The notes under the pieces are model-generated. The model was not told where the DNA came from, ran no database searches, and worked only from the letters and a program-made list of their open reading frames with translations. A program made the position numbers and the translations under genes. Source: Clavelina lepadiformis (lineage: Eukaryota; Chordata; Ascidiacea; Aplousobranchia; Clavelinidae). From it: a DNA stretch of 64,000 bases. The DNA is taken from positions 20,467,501 to 20,531,500 of the forward strand of contig NC_135245.1 of assembly GCF_947623445.1 (NCBI RefSeq), read 5' to 3'. Positions 10,740 to 25,136 of the stretch are shown piece after piece. Position 1 is the first letter of the stretch; each line of letters begins with the position of its first letter.

Positions 10740-13700
10740 ATGGATTTAGATAATGAGGGGAGAAATGGCCAAAAAGATGCGGTAAGCAACAAAATAATTG
10801 ATGTAAACAAAAGCGTAAAACAACGGTTTACAAGCATTTGTTTCACTGAATAGGCCGATTGTAAACCTGCGTACTCGATGCCGGGAATCCTGCACTTCAT
10901 CCAGCACGAGTGGTCGAGATTTGAGATGGATCGAGCTCAGTGGGATGTGGAGAGGGCTGAGCTCCATGTAAGAAAATTAACAATTTATTTCTTTCAAAAA
11001 GGTTTGTCTTGTTGTCGATTCAACTTATTGGATGTACCCGGAATGTGTTTTTGTGTCCAGGCGAGAATTGCCTTTCTCCAGGGTGAGAGAAAGGGCCAAG
11101 AAAATTTAAAACGGGATCTTATTCGTCGGATAAAAATGTTGGAATTTGCATTAAAGCAAGAAAGGTGAGTAGATTTCAAGTTTCCGGTTTATTTCATGAT
11201 TTTCACGAACTTTTCTGATAAGAGTAACTGTGTCTTATTCTTATTCAAACTATTTTTTCTGCAATATCTATACCAGGATTTATGAATTGTAAATATTTAT
11301 TTTTTTTGCTAGAGGCAAAAAATTAATTTATTTTAATTTGCCTTAATTTCTGCAACTGACCATGTGTGGTCGGAGCATTTCGTAATCGTGGGAAAAGTAT
11401 TTGGTGGTAAAATATTTTTGAAATGTGTTCCATGCATTCTCTGACATGTAATAACAATTCACACATTTGGTCGGCGTTCTCAATGCCAATTATTCCAGTC
11501 TTGGCCTATAATCGACGAGTGACTCGATGTTTTTTTGCAGATCCAAAGTCCACAAATTAAAGTTCGGGACTGATCTCCATGTTGACAATCGAGGAAGTGA
11601 CTCGAATGGTCAGTTTTTAGCTAATTATATATTCTTTTGCAGTTTAATGTAAAAAACAATCAAACACTCACTAGCTCAGCACGATGCTCACTTCCAGTTT
11701 GACGCACTGCATAAGGTTTAAGTAATTAATGAAAAATGTTCGTTGGTAAATCTTTCTTGAAAATCCGTCAACGTTTCAAATTAGCAAAATTTATGGCGCA
11801 GTGAAACAATCGCTTTTTGCCAACAACCATTCCATTCGTTCACCTGTGTGAAGATGTTTTCAATTATGAGTAAACAATGAATATATAGCTATGATATCAA
11901 CTAATCAAGTTGCAGCATGCGCTTATTCATTGCAGAGTGTATGGATTAAATTATACCGATGTGTTTGCAACTTGTCGCAATTTTCATTTTCCACATAAAT
12001 TATTCTTTTTGATTTGATGCCAATTGGCACCACTTCAGCTGCATAAACCAAGTTTGTAAACATGTGAAATTTGAGATTGGTGTCAACTTGATCGGGATTG
12101 ACTTCCATGACACAGTGATGGCGATTTTGATCCATTTCTTCATCAACTTTTGGTGAAAAGATTCTTTCATTGACTCGAGTTATATTTTGCATAGATGAGT
12201 CGAGAGGAAGCGACCAGACGAACAACGCCAACATGTCGTGGAGACACGGCCGACAACTTCTCAGACAGTAAATATTTTATGATTTCTGTGTGTCATCTGG
12301 TCTAGTCTATTTCTTCTGAGTTCTTCATCTGTCTCCCATCCACCAGGTATCTTCAGGAGGTGGGCTACAGCGACACAATCCTCGATGTCCGATCACAAAG
12401 AGTTCGAGCGTTGCTAGGCAACAATTACGACACAAACAAGACCAATGATAATGACAATAAAATAATTAACGGAGATTTGTTAGACCAGGACGACCAAAAG
12501 TAAGCGTGATATCAACTTTATTGATGGCCCTTGGCGCACATCGTAAATGCGCAGACTTGGTTTAATCATGTCTCAAGAAACAAGTTAACTGTTTGTTTAA
12601 CAATACCCTGCTCTTTGCTATCACGCTGTGATTGTGATGTCATACTATGATGTTTACGTCAGGAGAGAGACAGTGTCGCCCCGGGGCAAGGGGGAGCCGT
12701 CGGAGCACGATGTCCTCCAAGATTTCAACTTCTTGTCAGCCGCTGATAACGATGCTGAGATGGAGAGTGATGACATCACAGAGCCTTCTCGGAAGGTGAC
12801 CGTTGTTCTAGTGCTTCAAAGAAAAAATTTGAATTTTTTTTAAATTGATTAAATTTCAGAATGAAGTCGGCGGCTCTGATGACATGAATGAGACGGAGGT
12901 GGCACTCGCTGAATTCGCTTTCCTCAACCCTGAAACAGAAGAAACCGGTCGGTTTCGCAACATTATTTACTGATTGTGCGTTTACGCTGTGATGAAGAGT
13001 AACTTTGTCTCATTTTTTCAAATGCAGATGATTCAAAAGACATGGACTGGGCGATTGATCAGAACAAATTAAATGCGATGAAAGAGCAATTTCGTCTGGA
13101 GAAACGACACACAAAAAGAAAAGGAATGAAAAGTAGATTTTGAGTCTTAGATATGATACGTGTCTTTGCTTATTATGATTTTGTACCTGCATCTCAACTT
13201 CTAGGATATATGACATTTTTAAACAATTACCGATTATGACATAACAATAGGGCCAGATAAGAAGAATCTTCAAAGTATGTTGGACACGTTGAGGGGGACT
13301 GAGGTCAACAAAGCAGACGACGTTAACATTCACATCCCAGATGCAGGTATGTCGTCGCATCTCTGCTTTATTCTGCTTGAAAACTCACTTCATCTTGTCG
13401 GCAAACGCAGATAGCCTTCCATTCACGGTTGGTGGGACCAACATGGGTGACGAATCCATCGAAAATGCTCTAGGACTCGGGGCACTGGCTGGGCTGACGG
13501 TAGCCAACGAGGCTGACCCCCTCTCGTACGAAGTAAGTCCGATCTTGAGTGATTGTGGAAAATATTTCAAACCTGACCCCAATTGACTTCAACCATCTTT
13601 GTAATTAATTGTGGGCCACTTCATAAATATATGGTTTAGATTTGATAATGCCAAGTCATAACCTGTCATTATGTGTTTGATGCTTGGCCTTTATGTCAAT

Positions 13701-15605
13701 GTGATATCTCCGGGCAAGTCAACGTCAATGCTTACTCCTGTTTAACGGTTTTGGTAAACAATTTCAAATTTTAGAATGACAATGAAACAAAATTATGCGT
13801 TTATTTGCAAATTTGCACAAACACAAGTTTGATCACCGGGAGTGGTGTTGAGCCATTGCTGAGATGTGCGAAGATTTTCTTCATTCAAAGAGTTAATTCA
13901 CAATCTACCGAGTAAAGCTCGTAGCAATATTAATTTTGATTGCAATTTTTGTTGGAGTAATTGTCAAATATTTTTGAGCTAACTTATACATTACTCAAGC
14001 ATAAGAATGCAGAGAAAGCATTGCAGGGTACAGGGTACAGTGCTTTAAGTTGGCCAAACTGGAATTTCCAAAAACCCAGTGTAGACGTTGACAATTTTGT
14101 TGTGTGTGTTACAATGTGTCTATGAGATGAAGCTCTGTTGCAGAGCATTTTGCATCTCCAACTCCCACATTCAACATGGATGAGTCAAATTTCGATATTT
14201 TAGATCTCAGCAAACAAAGACTCATTTCGCAAGACGTGGAATCCAAAATACACTCTTCGTAGTCACTTTGATGGAGTCCGCGCGATCCGATTTCTTCCCA
14301 ACGAGTCAGCGGTGATCACGGCATCAGAGGACCACACAATGAAGTTGTGGAACCTGAACAAGCCACTTCCAAGCAAGAAGACACAGTCATTGGATGTTGA
14401 GCCGATCTACAGCTTTAGAGGACACATGTATGTTCGCCATCACCATTGTTATGTTCCACGCTCCTTCAACAAACCTTCACTTAAAATCATTTTATTTCCT
14501 AGCGGTCCTGTCTTGTGTCTAGAGGTGGATGCTGATGGGGTGATGTGCTACAGCGGTGGTCTCGACGCCTCTATACGCTGCTGGAAGGTTCCCAGCGTGG
14601 CCATCGACGCTTACGATACATATGGTAGTCACAGTTGGCTTATCTCGCATTTTATCTCCATTTAAAAATTAAACTCATTTATAACATCACAGACTCTACT
14701 ATTGCCGGCGATGTTCTGATTGGTCACACGGACGCGGTGTGGTCCTTGTCATACTCATCTCCACGACAACGACTGCTCTCTGCTGCCGCTGATATGAGTG
14801 TTCGATTGTGGAATCCGATGTCGAATGACCCCCTCGTGGACACCATCAACATCCAAGGTCAGTTAGCTTTCTGACGTCACACTCGGGGTTATTTATGCAC
14901 AAATTTATGAACCAATCACGTGTGCAGGTGATGCGACGCCAACTTGTGTCGAGTTTGTCAAATGTGACACAACACAAGGTGTCGTCTCACTCTCTGACGG
15001 GAGGTTGAACCTGTTTGACCTCGAAACCGGAAAGATTTTGTCGACGTTGGCCGAAGGGGACGGAAGTAAGTGACGTGATGACGTATTTGGGATTCGTCGA
15101 CACAGTGATCACATTATTATGACGTCATACGCAGGTCGCATCAACTACGTGGTGAGCCACCCCACCATGCCGCTGACGATCACCGCACATGACGACAGAC
15201 ATATCAAGTTTTTCGACCACAACTCAGGTATGACTCGGCACATGACTCAGCTGGCCTGCTTGTAACTCTTCCGTGCGCAGGTGAACTCGTGCACTCGATG
15301 GTGGCGCACTTGGACTCGGTCACGAGCCTCTCCGTCGACCCGAATGGTCTATATCTATTGTCCGGCAGTAAGTACCAAGTTATTACGTCATAAGCAAAAC
15401 TCGCGACGAGCATTCAATCAATGGGCCATTGTTAGGTCACGATTGCTCCATAAGGCTGTGGAACCTGGACACGAAAACATGCATCCAGGAACTGACGTCA
15501 CACAGGAAGAAGTTCGACGAATCGATTTATTCTGTGGCCTTCCACCCCAGCGCCACATATATCGCCAGTGCGGGTGCCGACGCGCTCGCCAAAGTGTTTG
15601 TATAA
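10740..15605 (+). CDS. STRN: Striatin, B-type PP2A regulatory/scaffold subunit
   Basis: Eighteen coding exons join in phase: 10740-10781, 10854-10967, 11061-11164, 11541-11608, 12195-12267, 12347-12499, 12663-12795, 12860-12947, 13028-13132, 13251-13346, 13411-13532, 14204-14427, 14503-14624, 14693-14857, 14928-15065, 15135-15227, 15281-15367 and 15436-15605, for about 698 residues (vertebrate STRN, STRN3 and STRN4 have about 750-800). The N-terminal block MPGILHFIQHEWSRFEMDRA, the coiled coil with ARIAFLQGERKGQENLKRDL, and GRQLLRQYLQEVGYSDTILD are near-identical to striatins. The C-terminal half, from about residue 366, is a WD40 propeller (TASEDHTMKLWNLN, SAAADMSVRLWNP, SHDCSIRLWNLDTKTC). 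Striatin scaffolds the STRIPAK complex linking PP2A to GCKIII kinases. As a single invertebrate gene it is probably co-orthologous to all three vertebrate striatins. Confidence 0.96.
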
Positions 15606-18600
15606 TTCTAGTATTTTAGTCGGATCTATAGCCAGGCACATCTAGTAGCTTCAGCGCGCTTAATTGACCTAATACGCGACCATTAACTAACCTAATACCC
15701 CTTGATCGCGCATCTTTATATTATGACATCACAATAGGTAATGAGTGCTCCATTGTTTTGCATGTGTATTGTGCTGCAGTATCACGGTTATTTTGCTTTC
15801 TGTGATGTAGCATTATTTTTTTCTCACGTTACCAGAAAGAGCAGCATATACAGCTCCGAATTTTTATAGACATCTTATATTTTATGGCCGATTTTGCGGA
15901 TGGATGTCGTAGCGTAAAGTTCTATTATTGTGTCGTCACAATCAATGTTTTCAACCCTTCAGTATAGTGACGTATACCTTGGTTCGATTTGAGTTTGTAG
16001 AAAGTCGGTGCTTGTCACGCTTTGTTGAACATGGAAGTCACCTGACTTGGTGCGAAATCCTGGAACGACTCGCTACTGCCACCTAATTATGGGCTTGACC
16101 AGTTTGCGTATTTTGAGTAATGCAACGTAATAATTAGTTACTACTGTTATGATTATGCTGTCATAACCCCGAAAAATAAAATTCAAAATGTCGGATGTTG
16201 GATGTTTACAATTGATAAAAGATTAGCGCTAGACGGCGCCCTAGTGTCATAGTTGTGCCTGATGAGATGTCGCTTTGCAGTTTAGGAACAAAAGTAGAGT
16301 GGCGACGTGTAGGGATATGTTTAGGTGTTAGTGACAAAAGCTGGGCTTCTGGTTTTCATGGTGTACCGACCAGTGGCCAAACGCTAATAAATTCGCTTCC
16401 AAGAACGCACAAAGCAGTTGCAATGTGGGAATGATTGCAAAATGACTTTTGCGTCGATGACCGATGTTGACCATTTATTTGAAAGCTTCATTCCATTTGC
16501 GCCTGTATGCAAACTAGCCTGTGTTAGAGACTTCAGAGTCTGCAAGACTAAGTTCATTCAGCAGTAAATTGTACCGGCGTTCTGTTCACACTATGTTACT
16601 TTGTGATTGTTTGGATGTTTCTAGAATCTAGATATTACATCACCATCGCGTTTGTTGTTTCCAAGCAGATCTTTACCTGGCAATTTTGAAATATTTTTTC
16701 CATTTCCTTTTACACCTGAAGAATCAAGTTTGTGTAGAAAAATCAAAAGTAAAGTTAACGTCGAGAATACCACCTTTTTATATTGTGTTTTATTTTCCTC
16801 TATGCAGGCTAACACGGTTCAGACGCCATCAACTTAGAAAAAATTACCAGAATTTCTCACAAAAATTAAATTTCATCTCCGCTAGGGAGCGATACTTCAC
16901 TTGTTGACCTTTATATGGTGTGACGTCATAATTGTAAAGGTCTCCAACGCAAATTGTTTTGAAGAAGGTTGGTTCAGGAGAACGTGTGTTGCAAGATCGT
17001 ATAGCGCTGTTTCTTTATTTTTATACTACCTAGTTTTTAGGCTTATCACAAAACTGCTACCTTGCTACATACTTTTAGCGATATTTTTATGTAGGCCTTG
17101 CAGGTGTAGGCTAAGCTTATTACTAGGCCTATATAGGCTACGTCCTATACACTACAGACAATTAACGTTTATGATTAAGTGCGAGATTGAACAGCAAGAC
17201 TGTGTTGCAGTTTTTCAAGGGATTAAACTGATTTTGTTTGTACCGTTATGTGGTCTTTGCCGTGCGCAGCGGCACAGGCCGTTTTGTTCACTTGTTGCCC
17301 ATAGGCTACAAATAAATCGTTTTTATTGCAACGAGGAGAGATCGTCATTCCATCGTTGCCTGTCACGCAGTCACTGGATTGACAAACTAAATTTAGGAAT
17401 GGGAGTTTTAAATTTGGCATTCATAGCTGAAAATTCGCCATGACGTCACCTGAAAAGTAAAGTGGTGCTTTTTGGCAGTAAATTGTTCGACAAATCAACG
17501 TATAAGCTACTAAATCGTTAATACTTCGTTTATTGTAAATTTATTCACGTTATTTTTTTCCAAAAGAGCGATTGTTGGGTCTCCTTTACTTGCATGAGAA
17601 TCAAATATTGAGTTTGCATCATAATTTCTTTAAGTCCTAAAACAGGTTTAAAAATTAAGGTGCTGGGAACAACTAGCACTTCCGCTAAACCCCCATTGAC
17701 GCAAAGATAAAATTATCGGCGTGCATGTTGATGAGCAGCCCTGTTTTACACTTTCCACTGTGGGTCATATGAGTGCATTGAAGCTGTAGTTGGAATTGTG
17801 GTATTGAGCATGATGTCACAATGTTGATGAAATCGAGTTAAAAGAATGAAGAAAGATGATATGCAATATTGATGATATGAAAAGATGATGAAATTGTAGC
17901 GGCCTGGGCGGCATTTTTAATACCATTACATCATTTCTTGGAAAAGTGTTTTCTAGTTATTGATTGAAGTTTATAAATTTATTATTTGATAACTCTTCAA
18001 CTGTCGTTTGATATTTGGAAACTTGCTCTGAATAACTTTGTGTGAACACTCCTTTTAGTACGTTCCCAGGTTGTTTCCAGCACCTGTGCTGATAAGAAAT
18101 CTTTATTGCAAATGCCCGCTTCTTAAATTTATACTGATTGTATTTATCTACACGTCAGCTTCAACTGCATGTAACTCCCATTGCCAACATATTGTTTTCT
18201 TCGCTGCACATGTTTTGAAATGCTCCGTTTTTGTTGTCGAATATTTTTACTTCCATTGCTTCACGTTTTATAAGCTCGCACTTCTACCGGCGACCGGGCG
18301 GAGAGATGCAGAGAGAGGCTGATGAGCTTACTACGCTTGTAATGGTGTTTGCAACTCAATAGACATCTTATAAGCAGTGGTATTACTATGTTTTTGATTA
18401 TGCGTAATATTGAGAAAGTGTACAGCACCTATAATAAAAACCTTTTCTTGTAAACTGTATCTGTTGTAATATTAAAACCTTTTGGCTGACAAGAGGTTAG
18501 AGTATTCTAACAGCACGCAACAATAGAGTCAGATAATTCAACATGTAAATTAAGTTAACATAACATAAGTTAAGACAGATAAGCTCTGCATTTGCATTAA

Positions 18601-19766
18601 TAAGCTCTGCAAAATGAAACGATTGTAATATGAACACTAACTGGCCAGTTTAGCTTTGCGTTTTGCTCGTCTACTTAACATAAAAAGATTCTTGTTCTAA
18701 TGTTTGGAGTCTGACCTGGTTTGAGGTCACATTCTCAGCATTTGATGCCAATGGTGTTTTAGCAATATCAGCTGTGTTACTCCTTATGTTTGTGTTTTAT
18801 TTGCACGACGCTGTTTGGTTTACAGCACTGGCTAGAGTTGGCCAGGTGTCTGGCAGCCTGCTCAATAATGCTGTTAGCTCTGCTTAACTGTTAGTATATT
18901 AGCTGTAATGTGTCATGATGCGAAGTATTTATTTTATTAGGACTGGTGAAAGTCAGTTTAATAAAGCCTTAGTTTCTATTTTCCTCTGTATTAAGTTATA
19001 AGGTTAGGGCAATGATAAATAAAATCACACCCCAGTATAAGTAATGTTGTGGTAGTGGTGCACAAAGCCCATGCACTTGTTGGGGTCCTCATCACTCTTG
19101 GATCTGGTCATATAATTTAGATGCATTTGTCGTCATGCCGACGCGTAACTTAGCAAAGCCATTCAGTTATTTATGGCAGGGGCCACCAAACTTCGAACCG
19201 TAGGCCAGATCCGACCCGCAAGATTAATTTCTCCGGCCCGCCTCACTTAACCACAAATGATTTTATTGTATGGTAGTCTATTGAACAAAGTGGGAATTTG
19301 GCCTCCAATCGTCAATTTTCAAGTTCATCTGAGACTTATTAAAAAAAAGTTTCGTGACGCCTGATTTATGGATTAGAAAACAAATACAAAGACTTGGATA
19401 AGTCATTGTGATAAAATATTGCATATGGCACACTTCCAATTCTAAAACATGCTCATACTTTATTTATGTGGCTTGCACGCAATGTGTTAATGGTTTACAT
19501 GTGTAAATTGGGACACTTACTATGTAACTGTGTAAACCTACAGCATGCAAACTGATTATGTCATGAATAAATTTTGTGGGCTTGTTCCATGTTGTCATCA
19601 TATGATAGTTGAATTGCAAGTTTTGATATTAGTTGCTATGACAACAATAACAAGCTTTTTAAGTTTAATGCTGTCAGATATTGACTTGTTAAAAACATGG
19701 CAATATATTTTTCAGAGATTCTTAGGCACATATATTGTTGGTTTTGAAATGGGTTAAGTGAATAGA
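15606..19766. other. Striatin 3' UTR and 4-kb gene-free stretch
   Basis: No exon chain could be supported. An AATAAA near 16172 could end the striatin transcript; others lie near 18430 and 18970. The longest ORF (16901-17443, 180 codons) has a biased composition and contains GGCCTATATAGGC-like repeat sequence, so it is treated as non-coding. A solo hAT-like end (CAGGGGCCACCAAACTTCG) lies near 19179 without a partner. Confidence 0.45.
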
Positions 19767-22700
19767 ATGAAGTTGTTTGTACTTGTCACAGGTCAGTTTT
19801 AAAATTCTTGTTAAATCTCTTTTTACTTCACTTCGAGTTTATTCTCACGTTGACTGAAGATATCTTGTTTTAGTTTTCTTCCTCGTCCACCCTTCATCGC
19901 CCTCTGATGTGCTGGACTGCCCATTCTGCTCGTCAACATGCCGTGAAGCTGGATTTATGTCATGTGACACTTGCCTATGTGCACCATCGTGTGATGTAAG
20001 TATGTTCAATTATTTTGTATCAATTGTTTAAATAATACATCATAGTTACAATACTACAATTATCATAAGGTAAATACATATCTCACATGCACATTCTAAA
20101 TGATGGTTGGATGTGCAAATAATTTATATCATACAAGGCCATTGTGTATTAATTATGACATAAAAGTTCACATTTGCTGACTCAGGATGTTTAAGTTGTT
20201 GGATTGGAATAATAAATTTTTTTACATTGATCGTGCCTCACATCTCATGACTCCAACAAAATGTTAATCCCGTGAACTTGCGATTATGTCAACGTGCTCA
20301 CTCTACGATATGATTGTTATTGTTACAAGGGTGATTGATTAGACGCCCATGTTCTGTTGGTGGTGATTCATGCCAAGACTGCCGCGTGCGATATTATTTG
20401 TACATTTTGAGTTGTTTGCTGGAGAGGACAAAATATCTGATTTTGTGTCACTTGATATGATCAAAAGCTCAACAGCTGTGTTCTGAGAATCAAATTTCAT
20501 GTTCACTTTGGCCCTTAATAATATGGAAAAACTTTTCTCCCAACACAGGAACATGTATTAGTGCTGTAGTGAATGTGGTGTACATGTCCTGTGTTCTTGC
20601 GGTTTGTTTATTCCTGAATGAGCAGATTATCGATCTCATTTTCTGTCATAACAACGTTGGTAAACTGAAGTGAAATATCATGCTTATGGGGTGAATGTAA
20701 AATTTTGCCGACCAGTGTAGATAGAAACTCTCCAAATATTAGCTTTGGCGTGTCCTGTGGTTTGCTGTTTACAGTCAATCAATCACCGCTTCTGCGTCTG
20801 TTTGCTGGGAGGCTACGAATGCTTCAAGCAATTTATGTGGCCACATTAATGCTGTAAAAGACTTTCTTCAATTTTGCTTTTGCTCAAGAATGTTGCAAAC
20901 TCCCCAGAGCTGATGGTGATCAGCCTTGAGGTGGGCGAGTAACCTTTACATTATCCAGAACGTGAAGATTAGTTTCTAAAAATTGCCTTTTAAGCTTTTG
21001 CCATGACTTTCGTGCTACAAAGGTTTGTTTGTGTGTAAACAGACGTGGATGAGTAATCGTGAATGCGCGTGTCGATGTCAGGCTGATCGCCTTGTGCTGC
21101 CCATGTCAGGAGATAAGAATCAATCACTTGTATCACAACATGTTAATATTCGCCATGCCCCGGGCCATAGAGATCTTAAATCTGATTATATCTTCCTAAC
21201 AGTCTTCAGCACTATTTGAACTTTCGTTTCACAGAAATTTTTTTACTTTATAGAACTTTTTTATTCCTGCCTGGAATGTTGGTACCAGGTTGATTGTCTT
21301 TTATTTGCTCAAACCAGTACATTGATTCATACAAATGTTATCTTTTATCCGTTCAATAGGTTGCATAGATGCTGCACAATACACATATTATAGAATCTTA
21401 TCTTTTTACCGATCATGTGAGGTTGTTTCTATTTATTGGATTTTAGAGTGAGTTTGTGTTGATAATAATATTGTTGCCCTCACCTTAACACAAAATCTTT
21501 TATGTTCCAGCTAATAACTTGCTCTCCTCCGAGAGAATGCGTGCTAAGGTCAGAGGACTGCGTGAGTGAGCCTTGCCCTAAGCTTCCAACATGTATTGGT
21601 GAGTTTTCTTCAAAACAAGTCGCCCACTTGAATGTTTCAGTTTATCGAGTGGGCTTTGTATTATATCTCGGCTTAAGCTTTTGTGATGTTTTTAGTGAAG
21701 ATACTTTCTTCCCTGTCACATGCTTTTTTATCATTAAACCCAGATTTTTCTCGAGTCTGCAACAGTGTGTTACGTGATCACGATTCCGTGATATTATGTG
21801 ATATGAATGAGGTGAGGTGTCCACCTGACTTCATGTGCAAGAATGTCACCGGGCAGGACATTGCTGTCTGCTGCAGCAAGGATCCAAAATTAGGTGGTGA
21901 GGAAAATGGTTTGCAGCATTTTATCAAGTATTGAGATGTCTGTTGACACGAATAAAGTTCAACTTTCACTTTTCCAGGTTTTGGCCCTGTGGCAGTCAAC
22001 AACATCCCAGACATGTTTCTCTCATCCTCGGATGAACCCATCCCAGGTAAGCTGCGTCCCAGGAGACATCTTATTACATTCCCTTAATGCGATCTTAATC
22101 AAGACAGTCTATTGCTCACATCTATCGGATGGAAGCCCTAATACACTTTATTATCCTCACAATGATATTTCACAGACCAATGGTTTTGATTTAACTTTTT
22201 ACAAATATGTTCAGTGGAATCTGCTTTTCAATCATGATCTCACAATTACGCTTAAGTGAATAATTTTATTTCATAATGTTGGAAAGTTTTTATCACGATT
22301 TCCCTCAATAATTGACTGGAAGTTGGACCTTAGTCGACTGAATACCAGTTTTCATCAGAAAGCATTCATGAAAGTAACAGAGCACATGCTTTGAAGAACA
22401 CACAGACAACAAACATGATGTGTCTGTAGTTTGAGGTCAACCACCACCTTTTGCGGATGAAAGCGCAAGTTTCTAATTTGTGCCCGCAGTGTTTTGCTGG
22501 CTGGCTCATATGTTCCAAAGCAGTAATTAGCCAGTACTTTTATGAACCTTATTGTTGACTTTCAACTTCAACTTGCTTGATTTGCCTGAGCGCTTCTGCG
22601 TCCTAATCATTGCTGAGCACGTTCCAACACCAACCGAGTACGATGCAGGAGTTTACTCGATCATGGTTTTTGAATTTCGTCCGAAACTGAATTTAGCTAA

Positions 22701-23793
22701 AACCGAATTTTAGATGGAAGGAATCGGAATTATTTCGGCCATTCTACGACTGCAAATGTCTATAAAGTAAAGTATTCAAGGAAATGCGGCGGTTGAAATA
22801 ACTGTGAATGAAAAAGACTTTAATTTCGTCCTTAGACCGACTACAAATTCTGTTCTAGGCGAGGCTGGAAATAATTTTTTCAAAAATCGAATCTGGGCAA
22901 ATTAGTTGGGCCTGGCGACGTCTTCGTTCACTTCCAGTATTAACACTTGCAACATCGTTGGTTGCCTGAAAGAGTTTTTGTTTGTCAAAATTGAAATCAC
23001 TTTTAACTCTGTCCGTCTCTAGTTTTTAAGGTTTGTGTTCAAAGTTCTAATCATCGATGTATCTGCAACTACAGGTGATTCAACCGACTGTGACTCGTGC
23101 CCGATCGAACCTTGCAAGCTTGCTCAATGCCCGAAAAATCCAACCGCTCAGTGCGTTACGGATGACTGCAGTTGCACTTCATGGTTCATTGACCACGACT
23201 TGAACGAAGTTGATTGCTTCGGAGGTTGTTGAGTCTTTTGATTGACGCGCTCAGTAATTCAGCGCCGGAAGTTTTAGCTCAAATTGTTCAACTTTTGTCA
23301 ACAGAAAACACTCAGACCATTCCCGGCTTCCTGCTCCCTGGTATCGACGGGGAAGTCCCTATTCCGCCCATCGACGTTGACGAGGGAGGAGGTTCGGACG
23401 AAGTTGACTTTCCGTTCCCCCCTAACCTCCCCCTCCCACCAACGAGCGTATATTCCCCACCTGGTGACAGCCTGGACGTGGGGCCGACTTTGAAACCCAA
23501 ACCACCCCCAGCCCAGCCTAGCGGAGTCACTGATAACCCACCAGATGCAGCTAATGACGTCATATTGCACGTGGTTATTGCGTCATGCGTCGTATTCGTG
23601 TTCATTATTCTTTTACTTCTCGCTTGCAAGGTAGGTTCTAAATAATCCCCGACTGTCAATGTCACGTTCGCTTTTAACCTTTGACCTTCCTCAGGTCGCC
23701 AGTCATCGCAAGAAATCGCTTCATCGAACGTCATACGAGGAACAGCTCAAACCTCTCAAAGTTGATGTCGAGAAAAACGGGAACAATAACTAA
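19767..23793 (+). CDS. Unrecognised cysteine-rich type I membrane protein
   Basis: Eight coding exons join in phase: 19767-19791, 19874-19995, 21511-21598, 21744-21893, 21978-22046, 23075-23224, 23263-23630 and 23695-23793, for about 356 residues. Seen in the sequence: a signal peptide (MKLFVLVTVFFLV...), several short cysteine-rich modules (CPFCSSTCREAGFMSC; an EB/lustrin-like module ending DIAVCC near residue 125; CPIEPCKLAQCPKNP near 158-172), a Pro-rich stalk (residues about 215-295), one membrane segment (VIASCVVFVFIILLLLACK, about 305-323) and a basic tail of about 33 residues with a YEEQL motif. That predicts a cell-surface protein with a small cytoplasmic tail. I do not recognise the family. 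Exons 6 and 7 are joined across a 38-nt intron; without it the frame meets a stop, so an indel is the alternative. AATAAA lies at 24468. Confidence 0.72.
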
Positions 23794-25136
23794 CCTCTAT
23801 GACGTCACAATCCGTCCTAGACGTCACCGTGTCCCCGCGATAGGTGTTTGTGGAGAGGTGTTCGTTTTCCCAGATCACGTGTTTGTGGTCGTTGCTGCTT
23901 TTTCTTCCAAATATTATTGTTGTTATTGCGACTTACCCGTTCATATCTTTTCTATTTTTCTATTCTTCCCACAGAAATTGGATTGTTGCAGTTTGTTTAA
24001 AATTTTGCCAGTATTTTACAGCTCTCACCACCGATTTTTTACACAAAATATTTTTCTAACCCAACTACATGCTTGTTCTACTGGACACGAATCAACTACC
24101 TGAAGCATCAAAAATTTTCTGCATTGATAGTGACGTCATACTAAGACACTGCTTGATGATTTCCTGGATGAAAATCTAAAAGTTTTCAGGAATTTGTAAA
24201 AAGCTTTCGTGTAGACTCTCCTATGACTGTACAATCGGCATCGTTTGGTGCACCAACGTCACGACTGCATGTGCGACGTTGATGAGCAATTTTTACGTGG
24301 TTTTTGTTCCTGATCATTTGCAAGGTGTACCCTCTTGTTCGCTCTTAATCGCGCACTGTTTGTTACGTAACAATGCATACTTTTACTAAAATGGAATGTT
24401 CAGAAAAAGTAATCACAAAATCAAGTTCGGTTGAAATTTCTTAAAAGTTTTAACGATTTTTTATTGAAATAAAAATCAAGCAAACTATTTTCTAGCTAGA
24501 ACGTGCTACAAACAAATAAAACGAAATTACTGTACTGGCGACGTATTGATGAAACAATTGGCCACAAACTATTCCGTTGATATTTGCAAGCTGGCACCAT
24601 CACTAAACTTCAGCGAAGAGAAGTTCACTTTTATTTTGATAAATTTTAAGACCACGCGATAGATCGAGTTTTCTGTGTTTGTAAAACTTCCACAGAGATG
24701 AAACAGAAATGTTTCACAAATCTGACTTTTCTAAGGAAATCAAGCTAGTTAAAGGCCTGGTTGCCTGTTTTGTCCTTAGCCTGTGTCGCATTCCATCTAA
24801 CTCGTCACTGCATTCATGAGCACTTCTAACCTACACACATCAACAAGCGCCACAAAAGACGACCAGCCTTGAATATCTCGCGTTTATTTACATTTTGCTG
24901 AAACGCTTTAAGAGTGAAGACGACACAATCCGGAGCTGTAGTGCCAGTTACTGCGCAATCTTTTGGTTGCGGCCAAAACACAAAAGTTGTTTTTAGTAAA
25001 ATCTGAGACTTTCGGTCAGAAGATTGAGAAAGTAAATTTTTGAAACCGCGCTTTGGTTGCTCTCACCAAGAACTTTTCACACAGTTTATAGATGTTTTAG
25101 TGGCGTGGCAGACAGGTCACTAGACATGGTGCCATT
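23794..25136. other. Convergent 3' UTR region
   Basis: This lies between the membrane-protein gene (+) and the first CUB gene (-). An AATAAA at 24468-24473 (+) and its complement TTTATT near 24891 (-) are candidate polyadenylation signals for the two convergent genes. No further ORF could be supported. Confidence 0.45.

Noticed and set aside
16901-17443. 180-codon plus-strand ORF downstream of striatin
   Set aside because: The composition is Leu/Phe/Cys/Arg-heavy and passes through GGCCTATATAGGC-like repeat sequence; there is no recognisable domain and no supporting splice structure.
23214-23645. Long frame through the Pro-rich/TM exon read as a separate gene
   Set aside because: It begins with TTG, not ATG, and runs past the donor at 23631. 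It fits better as exon 7 of the membrane-protein gene.
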